A stretch of 25,806 nucleotides of DNA from Clostridiales bacterium. GTDB lineage: Bacteria; Bacillota_A; Clostridia; Saccharofermentanales; Saccharofermentanaceae. The stretch lies in the NCBI GenBank assembly GCA_017649745.1, contig JAGCGE010000070.1:1-25806 (forward strand), in the 5' to 3' direction. Below are positions 15,568 to 23,543 of this stretch, one piece after another. A program made the position numbers and the translations under genes. The notes beneath the pieces were generated by a model. It was not told the origin of the DNA and searched no databases. It saw nothing but the letters and a program-made list of their open reading frames with translations. Positions within the stretch are counted from its first letter, which is position 1; every line of letters begins with the position of its first letter.

Positions 15568-16084
15568 AAGGTTGGAAAACGCCTTCAAACCTAAGGTTGG
15601 AATAATAAATTCCTGAATTTTGGGATGAAACGAAGGGTTGGAAACATTATGAGTCGCTGTTTAAGTCTGACTAAAGGTTAGAAAAGTCATGGGATCAGAC
15701 TCAGTTTCTTTAAATTTCGTTCTTGTTTGCCATGATTTTTGGACAGTCTTCAAACTAAGGGTTGGACATATAAAATCGCGATTTTGGCGATGAAACCAAG
15801 GGTTGGATAAATTTCAGGCGTTGTTTTAAAGCCGGAACCAAAGGTTAGAAAAAGTGAGGCTTAGACTTCAGAAGGTCTCGGATCTGACCTTGTTTCCTTG
15901 TTTTCCTGATGTTCTTTCCGGCAGTAGGATAGATTTTTTTAGAGACCGTTTTTGAGAAGAAATCTTAGGGTTGGAAAATGAGACAGAAAGAACTGAATCC
16001 AAGAGCATATGCAGAGCAGCACCTTTTAGCTACGAGAGCAGTGTTGATCTCGGATATCTGTTGCAGGCGGAGAATTAGGTTAGA
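15568..16084 (+). repeat. Dispersed GGTTGGA/GGTTAGA repeat field, partly a degenerate tandem repeat of about 165 bp
   Basis: This gene-free stretch carries nine copies of GGTTRGA in one orientation. GGTTGGA starts at 15570, 15595, 15636, 15760, 15801 and 15969; GGTTAGAAAA starts at 15676, 15843 and 16078. Two triplets (15595/15636/15676 and 15760/15801/15843) have internal spacings of 40-42 bp and repeat each other at 165-167 bp, including shared flanks (CTTCAAAC, GATGAAAC.AAGGGTTGGA, AAAGGTTAGAAAA). I see no convincing gene on either strand; a 38-codon frame at 15978 lacks a good ribosome-binding site. The field sits between the ECF promoter and the toxin-like relic. Its function is unknown. 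Confidence 0.8.
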
Positions 16085-16122
16085 AAAAGTCTGAGGTAAT
16101 ACCTTAGCGGTAGGCGGTTTGG

Positions 16123-16206
16123 CCTCCATTTCCCTTTGAGGAGAAGGAGGTGATGCTTATGAAGGATTATGAGAACCTGAACCTTGTGTTCACAATAGGA
16201 ATTCGG
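16123..16206 (+). pseudogene. Relic of a small type I (holin-like) toxin gene with SD-sequestering leader
   Basis: A very strong Shine-Dalgarno, AAGGAGGTGAT (16144-16154), precedes ATG codons at 16153 and 16159. From the second ATG the frame reads MKDYENLNLVFTIGI, like the start of short holin-like or type I toxin peptides (Y-E-x-L-x-L, then a hydrophobic run). The frame then loses hydrophobicity and runs antisense through the 3' end of the GGDEF-EAL gene, so only the first 16 or so codons look genuine. CCTCC at 16123-16127 can pair with GGAGG at 16146-16150, a sequestering hairpin common in such toxin mRNAs. Family membership is inferred from pattern only. Confidence 0.42.
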
Positions 16207-17934
16207 TTAAACGACAAGTTTCTCGGCTTCTTCCGGAGGCAGCGGGCGTCCCCATACGAAGCCCTGGATGTAATCGCAGCCGTTGTTCTTCAATGTGTCG
16301 ATCTGATCCGGAGATTCAACACCCTCAGATACTACTTCAAGATTAAGTACATGACCGATGGAGATTATCGATGCTACATACTGTTTACTCGATGCGCTGT
16401 TGTTCATAACGTCGATGAAGGACTTGTCGATCTTAAGGATGTCAGCAGGGATCTTATTAAGATAGCTGAGCGAAGAATAACCTGTACCGAAATCGTCGAT
16501 CGCTACCTTCATTCCCATACGCTTTATCTCTTCGATGCACTGCAGAGCCTTATCTGCCGAGTCGATCATAACTGATTCAGTGATCTCTATCTCTAAGTGA
16601 TCTGCAGGAACCTTGTGGCTTTCTAAGACACTCTTGATCTCCGTAACAAAATCATTCTTCATGAGATGTCTTACAGAGACATTGAAACTGATGACAAGAT
16701 CGTTATCACCTTTCTCAAGGAGTTTCTCGAGAAATTCGACAGCAAGGGTAAAGACACGAAGGTCAATTCGATCGATGAGACCTGATCTCTCAGCTACAGG
16801 AATGAAGTCACCAGGGCTTACGAAGGAACCTTCTGAATCGCGCATGCGGGCAAGGGCCTCAAAACCGCGAAGCTTACGATCCATATCGTATTGAGGCTGA
16901 AGATAGAAGAATACTTCATTATTCTCAAGCGCATTTCTTATCTTGCGCTCGATATCGAAATTCTGAGCTTCTTTAAGATGCTCAGATTGGAATCTGAATA
17001 CTGTATGAGTAATGCTGCGCCTTCTTGCCTCATGCATCGCACAATCGGCACAGATCATTACTGAATCGTATTTATCAGTGTCTGTAGGATATTCAGCATA
17101 ACCGAAATGAGCTGTCAGATAGAAGTCACAATCATCGACAGTCATCTTACGCTCAAGTTCTTCCTTATAGACATTGATCGTCTTATCGAGGATCTCCTGT
17201 GATTCATAATCGCTTATGATGATGACAAATTCGTTAGCAGTGATACGAGCGACCATATCGATCGTATCTGAAGGCCATGAATCAGCCAGGATCTTCCAGC
17301 GTTTGGAAAGTTCAACGAGCACCTTATCACCTGTCGGACGACCCATCGTATCGTTGATACCTCTAAAGTTATCGATCTTTACAGATACAACTGAGAACTT
17401 CTGCTCACGCTTGGATATCTCATTAATATATTCAGTACAAGCAAGTCTGTTAGGAAGACCTGTAAGGTCGTCGGTTACAGCATGTTTTCTAAAACTGGTC
17501 TGATACTTACTTATACGGTTACTCTTCAAAAAAATTATCGTGATGGCGATTACGGTACATGTATTGGTAAAAAATCCCGGAAGGATCGAAGTATTAGCTC
17601 CCCCATCAATACTCATGATGAATGACGGCAGCTGAGCAGCAAGAAGTCCGAGCGAAACGTAATAGCCGAGTTTTCGATACAAGACTACCATAAGGATGAT
17701 GCAGATATTACCAAGAGATGAAAAAACACCGGTAAGTGATGCCATCGGAACCTTAATGCCGAATATGCTGGTCATGCCGCCTGATGATGCAACGATCGGT
17801 AAGAATATTGATGTAGAAAGATAAAGAATAAGAAGAACGATAAACGGAAATATCGGAGTTTTTATACCATCCTCACTTCCATTGATCAGGAGATCCCTTT
17901 TTCTCCTACCGCTGTTGATCTTGTCCTTGTCCAT
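16207..17934 (-). CDS. Membrane GGDEF-EAL protein, probable c-di-GMP phosphodiesterase
   Basis: A 575-residue regulator predicted to degrade c-di-GMP. About five membrane segments (28-138) are followed by a GGDEF domain (about 150-305) whose signature is ITANEF (231-236) instead of GGDEF, so cyclase activity is unlikely; it may still bind GTP allosterically. The EAL domain (about 325-575) is intact: GFEALAR (Glu359), FNVSVRHL, EITES, DDFGTG (480-485), KIDKSF (Lys501, Asp503), SEGVE (Glu537) and YIQGF (Gln557). These are the metal- and substrate-binding residues of active enzymes. It is monocistronic, with its own promoter at 17998-18027. Its output could affect the surface-fibre locus, whose operon begins with a degenerate EAL protein. 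The stop codon abuts the toxin-like relic on the other strand. Confidence 0.92.
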   Translation of the reverse strand: MDKDKINSGRRKRDLLINGSEDGIKTPIFPFIVLLILYLSTSIFLPIVASSGGMTSIFGIKVPMASLTGVFSSLGNICIILMVVLYRKLGYYVSLGLLAAQLPSFIMSIDGGANTSILPGFFTNTCTVIAITIIFLKSNRISKYQTSFRKHAVTDDLTGLPNRLACTEYINEISKREQKFSVVSVKIDNFRGINDTMGRPTGDKVLVELSKRWKILADSWPSDTIDMVARITANEFVIIISDYESQEILDKTINVYKEELERKMTVDDCDFYLTAHFGYAEYPTDTDKYDSVMICADCAMHEARRRSITHTVFRFQSEHLKEAQNFDIERKIRNALENNEVFFYLQPQYDMDRKLRGFEALARMRDSEGSFVSPGDFIPVAERSGLIDRIDLRVFTLAVEFLEKLLEKGDNDLVISFNVSVRHLMKNDFVTEIKSVLESHKVPADHLEIEITESVMIDSADKALQCIEEIKRMGMKVAIDDFGTGYSSLSYLNKIPADILKIDKSFIDVMNNSASSKQYVASIISIGHVLNLEVVSEGVESPDQIDTLKNNGCDYIQGFVWGRPLPPEEAEKLVV

Positions 17935-17997
17935 AATGCTGCCCCCACATTAAAACTAACAATATCAACTCATTTTCATATATTTTGCCTTGTTCGA

Positions 17998-18027
17998 ATT
18001 ATATCACAAAAATATTTTAGGTTCTAA
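17998..18027 (-). promoter_or_regulatory. Promoter of the GGDEF-EAL gene
   Basis: On the minus strand TTAGAA, an 18-bp spacer, then a perfect TATAAT, 64 bp upstream of the ATG at 17934. The -35 is weak. The rest of the gap from 18028 to 18140 shows nothing I can name. Confidence 0.5.
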
Positions 18028-18140
18028 CGAAACGCCCTTGTTTCAGGCATCGTTCAAAAACTGTTAACAAAATTGAGGAATTCAAAACGCGCGAATATCA
18101 CATATATGCTGCAAGAATATAATGATTTTGTTTTCGAGAA

Positions 18141-18179
18141 GAAAAATAAAAGTCTGCCCCACTTTCATGAGACAGACTT
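18141..18179 (-). terminator. Intrinsic terminator of the glnA-like/ANTAR/pyrG/dapL/glmS operon
   Basis: On the minus strand AAGTCTG...CAGACTT forms the base of a hairpin (18150-18179), extended by weaker CTC/GGGG pairing, and is followed by TTTATTTTT. It begins 23 bp after the glmS stop codon. Confidence 0.85.
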
Positions 18180-18202
18180 CTAATAATCAATTTAACTGTC
18201 GA

Positions 18203-20062
18203 TCACTCAACCGTAACGCTCTTAGCGAGGTTTCTCGGCTTATCGACATCGCAACCCTTGTTGACTGCCATATAGTAAGCGAAGAGCTGACAAGGAAGAA
18301 CTCCAAGTATAGGTGTGAAAAGCTCGTCACAGTCAGGAATGACGAAGTTGACGTCACTTGAAAGACCATATTCGGAGAAACGCTCCGGTATGATAGCAAG
18401 AACTGTAGCACCTCTTGTAACTACTTCCTTGATGTTGGACTCCATCTTGCCGTACAAAGACTGCTGTGTGATCGGGCTAACGACCAAAGTGCCTTCTTCG
18501 ATGAGGGCGATCGTGCCGTGCTTTAACTCTCCACCCGGATAAGACTCAGAGTGAATATATGAGATCTCCTTAAGTTTCAATGAAGCCTCCATCGAGAGAT
18601 AGTAATCAAGACCACGGCCGATGAAGAAGATACTCTCAGCGTTGTACTCCATTGAAGCGAAACGCTGGATCTCATTCTGCTTATCAAGAATGATCTTAAG
18701 CTTCTCAGGGATACCGAGAAGTTCCTTCTGATAGTTCTTGTACTGCTCGTCATCTATCTTACCGAGTACATGAGCGAACTTAAATGCGATCATGTACATA
18801 CAACCGAGCTGAGTTACATATGCCTTTGTAGAAGCAACTGAGATCTCAGGACCTGCTGCTGTATAGAGCACGTAGTCAGCCTCACGAGCGATCGTGCTAC
18901 CGATTACGTTAACAACTGCAAGAGTCTTACTTCCCCTAGCCTGTGCTTCACGCATTGCTTGCCTTGTATCGAGAGTCTCACCTGACTGTGAGATGACGAT
19001 CGTTAAGGTATGCTCGTCGATGATCGGATCAGAGTAACAGAATTCACTAGCGACCATACAATCTACAGGGATCCTGCAAAGCTTCTCAAGAAGATATTTA
19101 CCGATGCAACCTGCATGATAAGCAGTTCCGCATGCAATGATATTGATCTTAGTAAGTGACTCAAGAAGTTCCTTTGTAACATCGAAGTGCTCGAGATTTA
19201 TCTCGCCGTCCTTAAGTCTAGGAGCGATCGTTGCTTCGAAAGCCTTAGGCTCCTCGAACATCTCCTTCATCATGAAGTGAGCATAACCGCCCTTCTGAGC
19301 TGTATCAGCATCCCACTCGATCTCCTGAACTTCATAAGATACAGGCTCTCCGAAAACATCCTTTATCTCGATTCCGTCTCTTGTCATCTTAAGGATGCAG
19401 TTATCTTCCATGAAGACTACGTTCTTCGTGTAATCCATTACACCGAGAAGGTCTGATGCGATTACTGTCTCATCCTCACCAAGACCGATAACTACCGGGT
19501 TATCCTTCTTAGCGCAGAACATCGAATCCGGATAGTCGCTACAGAGGATGCAAAGAGCGTAAGATCCGATAATATCCTGCAAAGCCGCACGAACAGCAGC
19601 TTCGAGATCTTCGTAGCCACGTCTGGAATAGTAATATTCAATAAGCTGAGCTACAACTTCCGTATCAGTCTCTGATGCGAAAACATAGCCTTTCTTCATG
19701 AGGAACTTACGAAGCTCCACATAGTTTTCGATGATACCGTTATGTACAACACAGATCTTGCCGTTCATCGAAAGATGCGGGTGTGAGTTCTCGTCACTTG
19801 GAGCACCGTGTGTTGCCCATCTCGTGTGACCTATTCCCGCTTTAATATTATTACCTTTATTATCATCAAGGGTATAGCCTGCTTCAGCAACCGCCTTCTT
19901 AAGTTCCTTAACTTTACCCTTCTTCTTGATAACCTTAAGTTCACCGCCCTGGATGAATGAGATTCCTGCTGAATCGTAACCTCTGTATTCGAGATTAGTA
20001 AGACCGTTCAAGAGCACGCTCATCGTGTTCCTGAAGCCTATATAACCTACAATACCACACAT
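18203..20062 (-). CDS. glmS: Glutamine-fructose-6-phosphate aminotransferase (isomerising)
   Basis: Makes glucosamine-6-phosphate from fructose-6-phosphate and glutamine, the first committed step toward UDP-GlcNAc and peptidoglycan. The 619-residue product begins MCGIVGYIG, so Cys2 becomes the N-terminal nucleophile of the class II glutaminase domain (with RYRGYDSAGI-like YRGYDSAG, HTRWATHG and NGIIENY). Two SIS sugar-isomerase domains follow (SQSGETLDTRQA near 360, HSESYPGGELKHG near 500), and the C-terminus KPRNLAKSVTVE is the expected catalytic tail. The ATG follows GGAGG. It lies only 24 bp after dapL, leaving no room for a glmS ribozyme. It is the last gene of a nitrogen operon whose earlier genes include another glutamine-using enzyme, CTP synthase. 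Confidence 0.98.
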   Translation of the reverse strand: MCGIVGYIGFRNTMSVLLNGLTNLEYRGYDSAGISFIQGGELKVIKKKGKVKELKKAVAEAGYTLDDNKGNNIKAGIGHTRWATHGAPSDENSHPHLSMNGKICVVHNGIIENYVELRKFLMKKGYVFASETDTEVVAQLIEYYYSRRGYEDLEAAVRAALQDIIGSYALCILCSDYPDSMFCAKKDNPVVIGLGEDETVIASDLLGVMDYTKNVVFMEDNCILKMTRDGIEIKDVFGEPVSYEVQEIEWDADTAQKGGYAHFMMKEMFEEPKAFEATIAPRLKDGEINLEHFDVTKELLESLTKINIIACGTAYHAGCIGKYLLEKLCRIPVDCMVASEFCYSDPIIDEHTLTIVISQSGETLDTRQAMREAQARGSKTLAVVNVIGSTIAREADYVLYTAAGPEISVASTKAYVTQLGCMYMIAFKFAHVLGKIDDEQYKNYQKELLGIPEKLKIILDKQNEIQRFASMEYNAESIFFIGRGLDYYLSMEASLKLKEISYIHSESYPGGELKHGTIALIEEGTLVVSPITQQSLYGKMESNIKEVVTRGATVLAIIPERFSEYGLSSDVNFVIPDCDELFTPILGVLPCQLFAYYMAVNKGCDVDKPRNLAKSVTVE

Positions 20063-20086
20063 GTATATATTTCCTCCGACAACGCC

Positions 20087-21277
20087 TTAGAGAAACTCCA
20101 TAAGCCTCTCGCATGCTTTCTTGGTCGCCTCAGTCGTTCCGAATGCAGTAAGTCTGAAGAATCCCTCACCGCTTTCTCCGAAGCCTTCTCCAGGAGTTCC
20201 CGCGATATTAGCTTCATTAAGGAGCTTATCGAAGAATTCCCAACTGCCCATGCCATCAGGACACTTAAGCCAGATATAAGGCGAATTCTTACCACCCGTG
20301 TATCTGATGCCCTTCTTGTCGAGGACATCGGCGATCATATTTGCATTGTTACGATAATACTCTATATTTTTAAGATTTTCCATCATTCCTTTGTCAGTAA
20401 GAGCTGCCTCAGCTGCTCTCTGAACAGGATAGGAAACGCCGTTAAACTTAGTAGATTGTCTTCTGTACCACATCTTGTTGATGCTGACTGTTCCAGCCAT
20501 GAGTTCCTCAGGAACGATGGTCCAGCCGCATCTTAAGCCAGTAAATCCTGCGAACTTCGAGAAAGAACAGATCTCGATCGCACACTCTTTCGCGCCCTCT
20601 ACCTCATATATAGTATGAGGTGTGTCGTCTGTTATGAAGGCCTCATAAGCCGAATCGAAAATAATAAGAGATCCTGTTTGAAGCGCATAATCAACCCATG
20701 TCTTAAGACCGTCATGAGAATAAGCTGCACCTGTAGGATTATTAGGTGAGCAGATATAGATAACTGACGGACCTTCAACAGGAGAAGGAATGTCAGAAGG
20801 CATCGGCAAGAAACCGTTATCGATATTACCAGGAACGAGAGTGATCTTTCGTCCGCTCATAAGATTGGAATCGACATATACAGGATAAACCGGATCAGGA
20901 ATGATTATGTTGTTATCACCTAATATATCTACTATATTACCGATGTCGCTCTTAGCTCCGTCTGATACGAATACTGCATCAAGTGTTAAGTCAACACCGT
21001 GACTCTTATAACGTCTTAAGATAGCTTCCTGAAGAAAGCCGTATCCTCTGTATGCAGGATAACCCTTAACAGAATCCTTGCATCCCATCTCTTCTGAAGC
21101 TTTCTTAAGAGCTTCGACTACAGATTCAGAAAGTGGCAAAGTTACGTCGCCGATACCAAGTCTGATGACTTCCTTATCAGGATGATCCTCCTCATATTTC
21201 TTTGTTCTAGAGGCAGTCTCTGCGAAGAGATATGTCTCCTTAATATCGTTGAATTTCTCGTTTAACTTAATGTTCAT
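20087..21277 (-). CDS. dapL: LL-diaminopimelate aminotransferase
   Basis: A PLP-dependent class I/II aminotransferase that converts tetrahydrodipicolinate to LL-diaminopimelate using glutamate, the short route to lysine and the peptidoglycan cross-link. The 396-residue product has the expected features: IRLGIGDVTLPL (38-49), GYPAYRGYGFLQEAI (72-86), SPNNPTG (177-183), the IIFDSAYEAF aspartate region (205-214) and the PLP lysine in SFSKFAGFTGLRCGW (Lys241). DapL is common in Clostridia that lack the succinylase or acetylase routes. It follows pyrG by 3 bp and glmS follows it by 24 bp, so all are co-transcribed; two of the operon's products feed cell-wall synthesis. Confidence 0.96.
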   Translation of the reverse strand: MNIKLNEKFNDIKETYLFAETASRTKKYEEDHPDKEVIRLGIGDVTLPLSESVVEALKKASEEMGCKDSVKGYPAYRGYGFLQEAILRRYKSHGVDLTLDAVFVSDGAKSDIGNIVDILGDNNIIIPDPVYPVYVDSNLMSGRKITLVPGNIDNGFLPMPSDIPSPVEGPSVIYICSPNNPTGAAYSHDGLKTWVDYALQTGSLIIFDSAYEAFITDDTPHTIYEVEGAKECAIEICSFSKFAGFTGLRCGWTIVPEELMAGTVSINKMWYRRQSTKFNGVSYPVQRAAEAALTDKGMMENLKNIEYYRNNANMIADVLDKKGIRYTGGKNSPYIWLKCPDGMGSWEFFDKLLNEANIAGTPGEGFGESGEGFFRLTAFGTTEATKKACERLMEFL

Positions 21278-21280
21278 TTT

Positions 21281-22888
21281 TTACTGCTGATTCCTTTCTT
21301 TAGCTGCTTTTACAAGTCCCACAAAGAGCGGGTGCGGTCTGTTCGGACGGCTCTTGAATTCCGGATGGAACTGAACGCCCACAAAGTACGGATGATCTTT
21401 GTACTCGACCGCTTCAACGAGTTCACCGTCAGGTGAAAGACCGCTTATCGTAAGGCCTGCACCTGTAAGCGATTCTCTGTATTCGTTATTGAATTCATAT
21501 CTGTGACGATGTCTTTCTGCGATAGCATCTGTGCCGTAGCACTTTTCGAGCATCGTACCTGAAGTGATGTTGCACTTGTAGCTTCCAAGTCTAAGTGTTC
21601 CGCCCTTCTTGACCTCATCGCTCTGACCAGGCATAAAGTCGATTACTCTGTTACTTGTATTAGGATCGAACTCGCCTGAGTTAGCATCTGCTAAGCCGAG
21701 GAGATTACGTGCTGCTTCGATGACACTTATCTGCATACCAAGACAGATACCAAGATATGGAAGTTTCTTCTCTCTGCAGTACTTAGCAGTAAGGATCATA
21801 CCTTCGATACCGCGATCGCCGAAGCCGCCAGGAACGATGACGCCGTCGACTCCGCCTAAGATCTCCTCAGCGTTATCAGCTGTAACTGTCTCAGAATCGA
21901 TCCACTCGATATCTGTATAAACACCCTCTTCGTATCCTGCGTGGCGAAGTGCCTCAACAACTGAGAGATATGCATCGTGAAGCTGTGTGTATTTTCCGAC
22001 AAGACCGATCTTAACGCGGCCAGATCTTCCTCTGATCTTATCTATTACCTGCTTCCACTCACCGAGGTCAGCTGGAGGTGCATCTAGTTTAAGCTTGCTG
22101 CAAACGATGTTTGAGAGGCCACTCTTTTCGAGCATGATAGGAGCCTCATAAAGGATCGTCAGTGTCTGGTTCTCGATAACGCATTCTTCGCTTACGTTAC
22201 AGAAGCCTGCGATCTTTCCGATTATACCTTTGTCTTCGATCGGCTCATCTGTACGGAGCACGATGATGTCAGGTGAGATTCCCATTCCCTGAAGTTCCTT
22301 AACGGAGTGCTGTGTCGGCTTTGACTTGTGCTCGCCTGAAGCCTTCAGATACGGGAGCAAAGTTACGTGTACATATAATGAATTATCCTTGCCGACTTCG
22401 TTACCTACTTGACGGATAGCCTCGATAAATGGCTGACCTTCGATGTCACCTATCGTACCGCCGACCTCTGTGATCACGATGTCAGCGTCTGTCTTCTTAC
22501 CTACGCGATAGATGAATTCCTTGATCTCGTCAGTGATATGAGGAATGATCTGAACAGTCTTTCCAAGGTACTCGCCTTTACGCTCTTTGGAGATAACGTT
22601 GGAGTAGACCTTACCTGTTGTGATATTAGAATACTTATTTAAGTCTTCGTCTATGAACCTCTCGTAGTGTCCAAGATCGAGGTCTGTCTCAGCGCCGTCT
22701 TCAGTTACATAAACCTCACCGTGCTGATATGGACTCATCGTTCCAGGGTCAACGTTGATGTACGGATCGAGCTTTTGCGCTGCGACCTTAAAACCTCTCA
22801 TCTTCATAAGTCTTCCCAAAGAAGCTGCAGTGATTCCCTTACCGAGTCCTGATACGACTCCGCCTGTTACAAAGATATACTTAGTCAT
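21281..22888 (-). CDS. pyrG: CTP synthase (glutamine-hydrolysing)
   Basis: Aminates UTP to CTP using glutamine and ATP. The product is 535 residues from the chosen start. The N-terminal synthetase domain shows [20 protein letters not shown] (P-loop), [15 protein letters not shown] and [12 protein letters not shown]. The C-terminal class I glutaminase domain has [16 protein letters not shown] (Cys382) and HPEF (His508, Glu510). I chose the ATG at 22888 because GGAGG lies 8 nt upstream and the protein then begins [10 protein letters not shown] as in the family; the ATG at 22903 overlaps that ribosome-binding site. It lies 18 bp after the ANTAR gene. As a major glutamine consumer it is a sensible target for glutamine-responsive antitermination. 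Confidence 0.98.
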   Translation of the reverse strand: MTKYIFVTGGVVSGLGKGITAASLGRLMKMRGFKVAAQKLDPYINVDPGTMSPYQHGEVYVTEDGAETDLDLGHYERFIDEDLNKYSNITTGKVYSNVISKERKGEYLGKTVQIIPHITDEIKEFIYRVGKKTDADIVITEVGGTIGDIEGQPFIEAIRQVGNEVGKDNSLYVHVTLLPYLKASGEHKSKPTQHSVKELQGMGISPDIIVLRTDEPIEDKGIIGKIAGFCNVSEECVIENQTLTILYEAPIMLEKSGLSNIVCSKLKLDAPPADLGEWKQVIDKIRGRSGRVKIGLVGKYTQLHDAYLSVVEALRHAGYEEGVYTDIEWIDSETVTADNAEEILGGVDGVIVPGGFGDRGIEGMILTAKYCREKKLPYLGICLGMQISVIEAARNLLGLADANSGEFDPNTSNRVIDFMPGQSDEVKKGGTLRLGSYKCNITSGTMLEKCYGTDAIAERHRHRYEFNNEYRESLTGAGLTISGLSPDGELVEAVEYKDHPYFVGVQFHPEFKSRPNRPHPLFVGLVKAAKERNQQ

Positions 22889-22906
22889 ATATAGATCCTC
22901 CATGCC

Positions 22907-23491
22907 TTAATCGGCATATTTTTTTATTAACTCTTCTGCGATCTCACGTCTGCTCTTTCTGTGGTTCATCGCATTCTTCTCGATGAACTTATGAGCATCT
23001 TCTTCAGACATGAGCATGTTTTCCATAAGAAGGAGCTTAGCCCTGTTAACGAGCTTGATCTCTTCGATCTTCTCTTCGAAAGTATGCTGCTTCTTCTCGA
23101 GCTTAAAGAGCCTCTCCCTTGTAGAACAAAGCATCTTCAGATACTGCGTCATGATTGGCTTTGTCACAGGCTTAGACACAGTGCAAACACCGTAAGGCTG
23201 CACCTTATCCGATATCTCATCGAAAAATTCCGTCTTCACCAGAAGAAGGACTCCGCTCGTAGTAGTCTCAGTTATATCTATCGCGAAATTTATTCCCGTC
23301 TCATCCTTTAAAGGCGCGTTGATGATTATGATGTCAAAGTCGCGTTCCTTGACAAGTCTTCTTGCCGCAGACACAGACTCGATATTAAGTACCGGATCAT
23401 ATGTCTCTCTCGGCATCAGTGAGGAGAGAGATTCATTGAATTTTTCGCTTGCCGATACCAGCAGAACTGAATAACCATTTTCCTTATTCAA
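22907..23491 (-). CDS. ANTAR-domain transcription antiterminator with pseudo-receiver
   Basis: A 194-residue RNA-binding regulator. Residues about 8-120 have the receiver fold, with the conserved lysine in VSKPV (Lys107). The phosphoacceptor position reads IIINAPL (Asn58 instead of Asp) and the acidic cluster after strand 1 is replaced by SASEK, so phosphorylation is unlikely. A coiled stretch (124-145) leads into a C-terminal ANTAR domain (about 139-194) with RAKLLLMENMLMSEEDAHKF and NAMNHRKSRREIAEEL, the conserved three-helix pattern. ANTAR proteins act by stabilising antiterminator hairpins in nascent RNA. The start is TTG with GGGAGGGGG upstream. It lies 52 bp after the glnA-like gene, in an operon whose leader contains a terminator. 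Likely targets are the leaders at 24785-24839 and 24967-25004 (inference). Confidence 0.88.
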   Translation of the reverse strand: MNKENGYSVLLVSASEKFNESLSSLMPRETYDPVLNIESVSAARRLVKERDFDIIIINAPLKDETGINFAIDITETTTSGVLLLVKTEFFDEISDKVQPYGVCTVSKPVTKPIMTQYLKMLCSTRERLFKLEKKQHTFEEKIEEIKLVNRAKLLLMENMLMSEEDAHKFIEKNAMNHRKSRREIAEELIKKYAD

Positions 23492-23543
23492 GTGGTCCCC
23501 CTCCCTTCTTGTAATATTTCTTTTCGAAAATGATTGAAAATGA

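Noticed and set aside
15568..16084. CRISPR array
   Set aside because: The repeated core is only about 7-12 bp, degenerate and irregularly spaced overall, and no cas genes are present.
16207..16575. C-terminal part of the plus-strand 141-codon ORF as a genuine protein
   Set aside because: Beyond 16206 it only mirrors the conserved EAL coding sequence and loses the hydrophobic toxin-like character.
20063..20086. glmS ribozyme upstream of glmS
   Set aside because: Only 24 bp separate dapL and glmS, far too little for the ribozyme.
22889..22903. Five-residue N-terminal extension of CTP synthase
   Set aside because: The earlier ATG overlaps the GGAGG that serves the ATG at 22888, and the family begins at [10 protein letters not shown].
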